The notes beneath the pieces are model-generated. The model was not told the origin of the DNA, ran no database searches, and saw only the letters and a list, made by a program, of their open reading frames with translations. From Bacillota bacterium (GTDB lineage Bacteria; Bacillota; Clostridia; Lachnospirales; Cellulosilyticaceae), in assembly GCA_023412455.1 (NCBI GenBank), contig JAEYNQ010000008.1, positions 1-11,878 of the forward strand: a DNA stretch of 11,878 nt, written 5' to 3'. Made by a program: the position numbers and the translations under genes. Shown here piece by piece: positions 7,701 through 11,878 of this stretch. Numbering within the stretch: position 1 is the first letter of the stretch; every line of letters starts with the position of its first letter.

Positions 7701-7772
7701 ATTTGCCCAAAAATAACCCAGTGTTCATAGATCACTCTTTAGGTTTAAAAAAACTAAATGGAGGGGTTTATT

Positions 7773-8957
7773 ATGTTGAAAGATGTATTTGGAAGTTTTG
7801 GAGGAGCTTATGTACCAGAGGCTCAGTTAAAGGCACTTAAGGAGCTAGAAGAAGTTTTTTTAGAGTACAAGGATGACGAAGAATTTAAAAAAGAGTTAGA
7901 CTACTACCTCAAAGATTATGTAGGGAGACAAACCCCTCTTTATTATGCAGAGAATTTAACGAGACAGTGTGGAGGGGCAAAAATCTACTTAAAAAGAGAA
8001 GACCTTAATCATACAGGAGCGCACAAAATCAACAACGTCTTAGGGCAAGTGCTTCTAGCAAAACGAATGGGCAAGAAAAAGCTTATTGCAGAAACAGGGG
8101 CAGGTCAACATGGTGTAGCTACAGCCACTGTAGCAGCCCTAATGGGACTGGAATGTGTTGTTTATATGGGAAAGGAAGATATGAAGAGGCAAGCGCTTAA
8201 TGTTTTTAGAATGGAGATGCTAGGCGCTAAAGTAGTCCCTGCTCTTTCGGGTACACAGACTTTAAAAGAAGCGGTAGACGAGGCCATTGCTGCATGGGTT
8301 AATTCATCAGAGGATACCTTCTATGTATTAGGTTCAGCAGTAGGGCCACATCCTTATCCTACTATCGTTAAGCACTTTCAGCAAATTATTAGTGAAGAAT
8401 CAAAGGTGCAAATTCTGGAAAAGGAAGGCAAGTTACCTAAGGCGCTCATTGCTTGTGTAGGTGGAGGAAGTAATGCTATTGGTTCTTTTGCAGCTTATAT
8501 GGAAGATGAAGAGGTAGAGCTTATCGGTGTTGAAGCAGCAGGTAAAGGTCTAGAGACACCTTATCATGCAGCAACCATCACAAAAGGAGAGCCAACTATT
8601 CTCCATGGTATGAAGACACTCTGTGTCTTGGATGAAGAGAAAGAAGTAGCACCTGTTTATTCTATTTCACCAGGATTAGATTACCCTGGAGTAGGGCCTG
8701 AACATGCTTATCTCAATGAAGTTGGTAGAGCACGCTATGAATCGATTACAGATGATGAGGCTGTAGAAGCTCTTCTTGTATTATGTAAGACAGAAGGTAT
8801 TTTACCAGCTATCGAGAGTTCTCATGCTCTGGCTTATGCTCTTAAATATGCACCAACCTGTAAAAGCACGGACTCTATCATTGTCACATTATCCGGTCGG
8901 GGAGATAAGGATGTGGAGGCAGTAGGAGAATATTTAGCAACCAGAAAGCAGAGATAA
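7773..8957 (+). CDS. trpB: Tryptophan synthase beta subunit
   Basis: A PLP-dependent enzyme that condenses indole with L-serine to give tryptophan. At 394 residues it has the length of the classical TrpB1 type (about 397). Key residues are visible: Lys85 in TGAHKINN forms the Schiff base, Glu107 in ETGAGQHG is the catalytic acid, GGGSN at 230-234 binds the cofactor phosphate, and Ser374 in LSGRGD contacts the pyridine nitrogen. I chose ATG 7773 because GGAGGGG (7760-7766) lies six bases before it; an in-frame ATG at 7758 overlaps that ribosome site. No trpA or other trp gene is adjacent. The gene follows a Trp T-box and precedes remnants of transporter ATPases. It may serve indole salvage, or pair with a TrpA encoded elsewhere. 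Confidence 0.96.
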   Translation: MLKDVFGSFGGAYVPEAQLKALKELEEVFLEYKDDEEFKKELDYYLKDYVGRQTPLYYAENLTRQCGGAKIYLKREDLNHTGAHKINNVLGQVLLAKRMGKKKLIAETGAGQHGVATATVAALMGLECVVYMGKEDMKRQALNVFRMEMLGAKVVPALSGTQTLKEAVDEAIAAWVNSSEDTFYVLGSAVGPHPYPTIVKHFQQIISEESKVQILEKEGKLPKALIACVGGGSNAIGSFAAYMEDEEVELIGVEAAGKGLETPYHAATITKGEPTILHGMKTLCVLDEEKEVAPVYSISPGLDYPGVGPEHAYLNEVGRARYESITDDEAVEALLVLCKTEGILPAIESSHALAYALKYAPTCKSTDSIIVTLSGRGDKDVEAVGEYLATRKQR

Positions 8958-8994
8958 AAGAGAGGCAAGGTAAGGGTTTAAATATTATTTTTGA

Positions 8995-9448
8995 GTGATG
9001 AATAGGAATCGGGGGGCGTTCTATGGGGCGGTTTACGTAGAGGGTGAAGATACGATAGAAGTAAGTTGCAGTACGCTTTCCAAAACAATAGGAACTGTAT
9101 TACAGGACCCTGATACTCAGATGATAACAGGAAAGGTAGAAGATGAGATTGCCTTTGCATTAGAAAATCAAGGGTTAGAAAGGGAAGAGATAGAGAAGCG
9201 TATAACAGAGAGTCTAGAACTATGGGGTATATCTCGTTTAAGACAGAGAGGGACTGCAGAATTATCTGGAGGGCAGATGCAAAGGGTAGCTATTGCAGCT
9301 GCCCTTGCACAACGTCCTAAAGTACTGGTATTAGATGAACCAACCAGTTAACTCGACCCTGAAGGAAGGGAGCTTCTTACTAGATGGCCCCACTAAGAAG
9401 ATACTTGAAGCTTATGAAGAGCTCTATTTTGAAGAAGGTGGGGCTTGA
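8995..9448 (+). pseudogene. Decayed ECF-type ABC transporter ATPase, first copy
   Basis: A relic of an energy-coupling-factor ATPase. The readable part starts directly after an in-frame TGA (8992-8994), without a credible ribosome site, and has no Walker A motif. From about 9045 it matches the family well: Q-loop LQDPDTQ, signature LSGGQMQRVAIAAALAQRP, and Walker B LVLDEPTS. Then TAA (9349-9351) interrupts DEPTS-LDPEGRELLT, where family members usually carry Gln, so CAA/CAG to TAA is likely. After 9381 the D-loop-to-H-loop region is missing. The last piece, DGPTKKILEAYEELYF (9383-9430), reads in another frame and ends at TGA 9446-9448. It has thus lost its N-terminus and middle, with one nonsense codon and one frame change. 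It starts 37 bases after trpB, so it was probably part of that operon. Confidence 0.88.
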
Positions 9449-9462
9449 GAGGAGAGGTGAGG

Positions 9463-9555
9463 ATGATTAAATTACAACATTTAACCTATCAATATAGCAA
9501 GAAGTCACCTGAAGTTTTAAAAGGAATTAACTTAGAGATTAAAAAAGATAAATAA
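9463..9555 (+). pseudogene. N-terminal stub of a second ECF-type ABC ATPase
   Basis: After a good ribosome site (GGAGAGGTGAGG) an ATG opens a 30-codon reading frame, MIKLQHLTYQYS, then VLKGINLEIKK, ending at TAA 9553-9555. This is the usual N-terminal beta-sheet of an ECF ATPase up to just before the Walker A loop; the rest of the gene is absent. It lies 14 bases after the first remnant, the normal order of an EcfA-EcfA' pair. The stop comes 15 bases before the tRNA-cluster promoter, so a deletion probably joined the gene to the stable-RNA region. Confidence 0.82.
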
Positions 9556-9570
9556 AAAATGAAAAAAGAG

Positions 9571-9599
9571 TTGACATATGTAAGTATATCCTGTATGAT
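9571..9599 (+). promoter_or_regulatory. Promoter of the tRNA/5S cluster
   Basis: A perfect TTGACA (9571-9576), 17 bases, then TATGAT (9594-9599). The first 12 bases, TTGACATATGTA, recur exactly at the 16S promoter (11334-11345). The transcript would have a leader of about 50 bases before the first tRNA, containing CACAAACAAG at 9616-9625. Confidence 0.88.
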
Positions 9600-9656
9600 T
9601 ATATTCGTTGGGTGACACAAACAAGTTTTCCAACAGCGCTTTGCTAAGTAGTAGAT

Positions 9657-9729
9657 GCGCGAGTGGCTCAGTTGGTAGAGCATCTCCTTGCCAAGGAGAG
9701 GGTCGCGGGTTCGAGTCCCGTCTCGCGCT
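9657..9729 (+). tRNA. tRNA-Gly(GCC)
   Basis: The acceptor GCGCGAG pairs with CTCGCGC and the discriminator is T. The anticodon loop TTGCCAA between TCTCC and GGAGA gives anticodon GCC. The T arm contains GGTTCGAGTCC. CCA is not encoded. It is the first gene of the cluster. Confidence 0.96.
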
Positions 9730-9734
9730 TTTAT

Positions 9735-9806
9735 GGCCCGTTGGTCAAGCGGTTAAGACACCGCCCTTTCACGGCGGTAACACGAGTTCGATTCTCGTAC
9801 GGGTCA
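9735..9806 (+). tRNA. tRNA-Glu(TTC)
   Basis: The acceptor GGCCCGT pairs with ACGGGTC (one G-T) and the discriminator is A. The loop CTTTCAC between CCGCC and GGCGG gives anticodon TTC. CCA is not encoded. It is five bases after tRNA-Gly and two before 5S rRNA. Confidence 0.96.
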
Positions 9807-9808
9807 TT

Positions 9809-9925
9809 GTTGGTGATAATGCGACTAGGGGAAACACCCGTTCCCATACCGAACACGATGGTTAAGACTTAGTCGGTCGATGGTACTTGTCTGGAGACGG
9901 ACCGGGAGAGTAGATGGTTGCCAAC
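9809..9925 (+). rRNA. rrf: 5S ribosomal RNA
   Basis: About 117 bases, closed by GTTGG (9809-9813) pairing with CCAAC (9921-9925). It contains the conserved CCCGTTCCCATACCGAACAC segment and a GGGAGAGTAG near the 3' end, which is typical of 5S. It sits inside a tRNA cluster, upstream of and separate from the 16S gene. Exact ends may be off by a few bases. Confidence 0.95.
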
Positions 9926-9934
9926 TTAAAAAAA

Positions 9935-10009
9935 CGGGGTGTGGCTCAGTTTGGCTAGAGCGCCTGATTTGGGTTCAGGAGGCCGCAGGTTCGAGTCCTG
10001 TCACCCCGA
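9935..10009 (+). tRNA. tRNA-Pro(TGG)
   Basis: The acceptor CGGGGTG pairs with CACCCCG and the discriminator is A. The loop TTTGGGT between CCTGA and TCAGG gives anticodon TGG. CCA is not encoded. Confidence 0.95.
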
Positions 10010-10047
10010 TTTTCCTTTCTAAAAGGAATAAAGCAATAGTTAAATAA

Positions 10048-10120
10048 GGGTCACTAGCTCAGTCGGTAGAGCACTTGACTTTTAATCAAGTTGTCCCGGG
10101 TTCGATTCCCGGGTGGCTCA
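10048..10120 (+). tRNA. tRNA-Lys(TTT)
   Basis: The acceptor GGGTCAC pairs with GTGGCTC (two G-T) and the discriminator is A. The loop CTTTTAA between CTTGA and TCAAG gives anticodon TTT. CCA is not encoded. Confidence 0.96.
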
Positions 10121-10125
10121 TTTAT

Positions 10126-10207
10126 GCGGGCGTGGCGGAATTGGCAGACGCACTTGACTTAGGATCTAGCGCCGCAGGGTGTAAGGGTTCGACTCCCTTC
10201 GCCCGCA
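10126..10207 (+). tRNA. tRNA-Leu(TAG)
   Basis: A class II tRNA of 82 bases with a long variable arm. The acceptor GCGGGCG pairs with CGCCCGC and the discriminator is A. The loop CTTAGGA gives anticodon TAG. The anticodon stem is CTTGA against TCTAG, which leaves a T-T mismatch at the middle pair (29-41). CCA is not encoded. Confidence 0.93.
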
Positions 10208-10231
10208 TGTATTTTAACTTACATTTTACCT

Positions 10232-10303
10232 AGGGTTATCGCCAAGCGGTAAGGCACAGGATTTTGATTCCTGCATTCCAAGGTTCGAATCCTTGTAGCC
10301 CTG
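10232..10303 (+). tRNA. tRNA-Gln(TTG)
   Basis: The acceptor AGGGTTA pairs with TAGCCCT (one T-G) and the discriminator is G. The loop TTTTGAT between CAGGA and TCCTG gives anticodon TTG. CCA is not encoded. It is the last gene of the cluster, six bases before the terminator. Confidence 0.94.
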
Positions 10304-10308
10304 ATAAG

Positions 10309-10351
10309 AAAAACACTCCGTAAAGAAGAGATGCTTTACGGAGTGTTTTTT
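10309..10351. terminator. Bidirectional terminator after the tRNA cluster
   Basis: A perfect 17-base-pair stem (10309-10325 with 10334-10350) with an 8-base loop, five A before and six T after. It ends the tRNA/5S transcript and, in reverse, the convergent cytidylate-kinase-like gene. Confidence 0.94.
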
Positions 10352-10367
10352 GCGTTTTTCTTAAAAA

Positions 10368-10988
10368 TTATTTTCTACGGTTTTCAACCACTTCTTTAAT
10401 GAGTTTAACGCAGTAGTCCAGACCTAAAACTGAACTATCTAAGCAAAGAGTGTAGTTAGTCACTTTGCTCCATTTCTGACTCGTGTAAAATTCATAGTAA
10501 GCTGCACGTTTTTTATCGGTCTTATGAACAACGGCCTCGGCTTTTTCAGCAGGAACACCATATTCATTGATGGCACGGGTCATACGATCTTCAAATTTAC
10601 CATGGATAAAGACATGAATGGCATCAGGATCTTCTGCTAAGATATAATCTGCGCAACGTCCTACTATAACACAAGACTCTTTATGAGCTATCTTTTTAAT
10701 GGTATTCGTTTCTGCTATAAAAAGTTTATCTGTGAGGGGCATTTCTGAAAGTGTTGAAACACGGCTACCAAAAGTGTTAACTCCCATAGCTAAAGAATAA
10801 AGAAAACTACTAGAGGCTGTTTCATCAATATTAGTAAATACTTCGGGGCTCATACCATTTTCTTTAGCAGCTATTTCGATTAATTCCTTATCATAGAAAG
10901 GAATACCCAGCTCTTCTGCTATTTTTTTTCCGATATAACGTCCACCACTTCCAAATTGTCTTCCGATAGTTATAATTGTCTTATTCAT
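10368..10988 (-). CDS. Cytidylate kinase-like P-loop protein
   Basis: A 206-residue protein opening with MNKTIITIGRQFGSGGRYIG. The glycine-rich GRQFGSGGR at 9-17 is a P-loop of the nucleoside-monophosphate-kinase type found in the cytidylate kinase-like family, and FYDKELI follows at about 31-37 as in that family. It is shorter than the usual Cmk of about 220-230 residues, and this group is often present next to a genuine cmk, so the substrate (CMP or another) is unproven. The start at 10988 is supported by AGGAGG eight bases upstream. It stands alone between two stable-RNA units, facing the tRNA cluster, and shares its terminator. It is probably cytosolic, with no membrane segment seen. Confidence 0.85.
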   Translation of the reverse strand: MNKTIITIGRQFGSGGRYIGKKIAEELGIPFYDKELIEIAAKENGMSPEVFTNIDETASSSFLYSLAMGVNTFGSRVSTLSEMPLTDKLFIAETNTIKKIAHKESCVIVGRCADYILAEDPDAIHVFIHGKFEDRMTRAINEYGVPAEKAEAVVHKTDKKRAAYYEFYTSQKWSKVTNYTLCLDSSVLGLDYCVKLIKEVVENRRK

Positions 10989-11026
10989 AAGGATGTCCTC
11001 CTATTTCTATAGGTTGTTATATTATT

Positions 11027-11055
11027 AGAGTATGCTAATGGGAAGAATTTGTCAA
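11027..11055 (-). promoter_or_regulatory. Promoter of the cytidylate-kinase-like gene
   Basis: On the minus strand a perfect TTGACA (11055-11050), 17 bases, then TACTCT (11032-11027), about 40 bases upstream of the start codon. The -10 is weak, so the exact box is uncertain. Confidence 0.5.
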
Positions 11056-11333
11056 ATTAAAAGAAAGAATAGTTAGGTTAAATAAAATATTATAGCCTAT
11101 TATAATGTAGTGCTATATTATTTACAATCTTAGTATTTGTTTCTAAAATACGTGAAATGTTAATAGAGACGTACTATTAATAGAGGATTTTTTAAAATAA
11201 AGAGGCGATACATAATCTGAAAAGTAATAGTATACACTATAGGATGTGTAGCAGTAGAAATTCAGTATACACAAGGAATTAGAGGTGGTAAAAGGGCACA
11301 AAAAGAAAAAAGCAAAAAAAATCAAATTAGGTG

Positions 11334-11362
11334 TTGACATATGTAGAAAACTCGTGTAAGAT
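11334..11362 (+). promoter_or_regulatory. Promoter of the rRNA operon
   Basis: A perfect TTGACA (11334-11339), 17 bases, then TAAGAT (11357-11362). A-rich runs at 11299-11322 resemble an UP element. It shares TTGACATATGTA with the tRNA-cluster promoter. In 11056-11333 I see no gene; a reading frame on the other strand covering part of it has no protein-like features. Confidence 0.85.
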
Positions 11363-11368
11363 AATACA

Positions 11369-11662
11369 AGTCGGTGGCAATCAGCCCACCACAAACAAGA
11401 AGTAAAAGCTTGATAAATGAACATTGAAAACAAAATAGTAACCATAAAACCAGTCGATTCAAGAACTTGTTTAACAAGTTCGATGAGTACTATTAGTACT
11501 AAGTAATAAGTCAGCAACTTTAGTTGCATGGACAAACTAACATTTTTTCTAGAGTAAGATGTTCTAATCGTCTAGCTCGCGCTAGCCAATAAGCACATCT
11601 AACGCTAGATAAATTCTTCTAAGTCAAATGAAGAAAACCACTTCATTTAACTAAGAATCATT
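11369..11662 (+). other. Structured rRNA leader
   Basis: About 290 transcribed bases before 16S. Hairpins seen are GGTGG/CCACC (11373-11377, 11386-11390), GAACTTG/CAAGTTC (11463-11481), AGTACT/AGTACT and GCAAC/GTTGC further on, and CTAGC/GCTAG near 11571-11584. The strongest is AAATGAAG/CTTCATTT (11626-11648), extended by ATTCTT/AAGAAT (11613-11658), directly before 16S. An AACATTGAAAACA segment (11420-11432) resembles the boxA antitermination element of Gram-positive rRNA operons. CACAAACAAG at 11390-11399 is shared with the tRNA-cluster leader. The roles in antitermination and processing are inferred. Confidence 0.6.

Positions 11663-11878
<216 letters not shown>

Noticed and set aside
7427..7735. 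102-codon minus-strand reading frame
   Set aside because: It is the reverse complement of the T-box leader, whose structure explains the sequence.
7758..7772. In-frame ATG five codons upstream of trpB
   Set aside because: It lies within the GGAGGGG ribosome site of the ATG at 7773 and the family N-terminus fits the later start.
8995..9351. 118-codon frame as a functional ABC ATPase
   Set aside because: No Walker A, no H-loop region and a stop directly after DEPTS; the remaining pieces downstream show it is a broken gene.
9608..9872. Two overlapping plus-strand reading frames of 69 and 85 codons
   Set aside because: They run through tRNA-Gly, tRNA-Glu and 5S rRNA; the translated text is the typical artefact of tRNA genes.
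11143..11535. 130-codon minus-strand reading frame
   Set aside because: No ribosome site, low-complexity hydrophobic translation, and it overlaps the rRNA promoter and leader.

Overview
The window looks like chromosomal DNA of a low-GC Gram-positive anaerobe of the Clostridia. The reasons are the AT-rich composition, strong GGAGG-type ribosome binding sites, A-tract/T-tract intrinsic terminators, a T-box leader, decayed ECF-transporter ATPase genes, a ferredoxin/[FeFe]-hydrogenase-type protein, and a 16S rRNA 5' end of Firmicutes type at the right edge. A Lachnospirales/Cellulosilyticum-like host is my guess from the 16S start and is not established.

Left part (1-2732, minus strand): the first gene is cut by the window edge. 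It encodes a soluble protein that joins a 2[4Fe-4S] ferredoxin domain, an [FeFe]-hydrogenase H-cluster domain with diverged motifs, a further four-cysteine Fe-S domain and the signalling tip of a methyl-accepting chemotaxis protein, so it is probably a redox or H2 sensor. Upstream on the same strand is an AraC-family regulator.

Middle part (2733-7121): divergent from the AraC gene is a two-gene hexuronate operon, mannonate dehydratase (uxuA) and an SDR-type fructuronate/mannonate oxidoreductase (uxuB-like). Together they convert fructuronate to 2-keto-3-deoxygluconate. The AraC protein is the obvious candidate regulator. The operon ends at a strong bidirectional terminator shared with a convergent membrane chemoreceptor.

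Tryptophan block (7370-9555): a sigma-A-type promoter and a complete T-box leader precede a stand-alone tryptophan synthase beta gene (trpB). The antiterminator bulge UGGC fits the G73 discriminator of tRNA-Trp, and a UGG triplet lies in the Stem I specifier loop. Behind trpB lie relics of two tandem ECF-type ABC ATPase genes, broken by deletions and a nonsense codon. This suggests that a tryptophan-linked transporter was lost from the operon.

Stable RNA block (9571-11878): one promoter drives tRNA-Gly, tRNA-Glu, 5S rRNA, tRNA-Pro, tRNA-Lys, tRNA-Leu and tRNA-Gln, ending at a bidirectional terminator. None of the tRNA genes encodes CCA. A convergent cytidylate-kinase-like gene follows, then an rRNA promoter, a roughly 290-base structured leader and the first 216 bases of 16S rRNA. 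The tRNA and rRNA promoters share a 12-base core and their leaders share a 10-base motif, so the two units are probably co-regulated. The 5S gene lies upstream of 16S in a separate unit.
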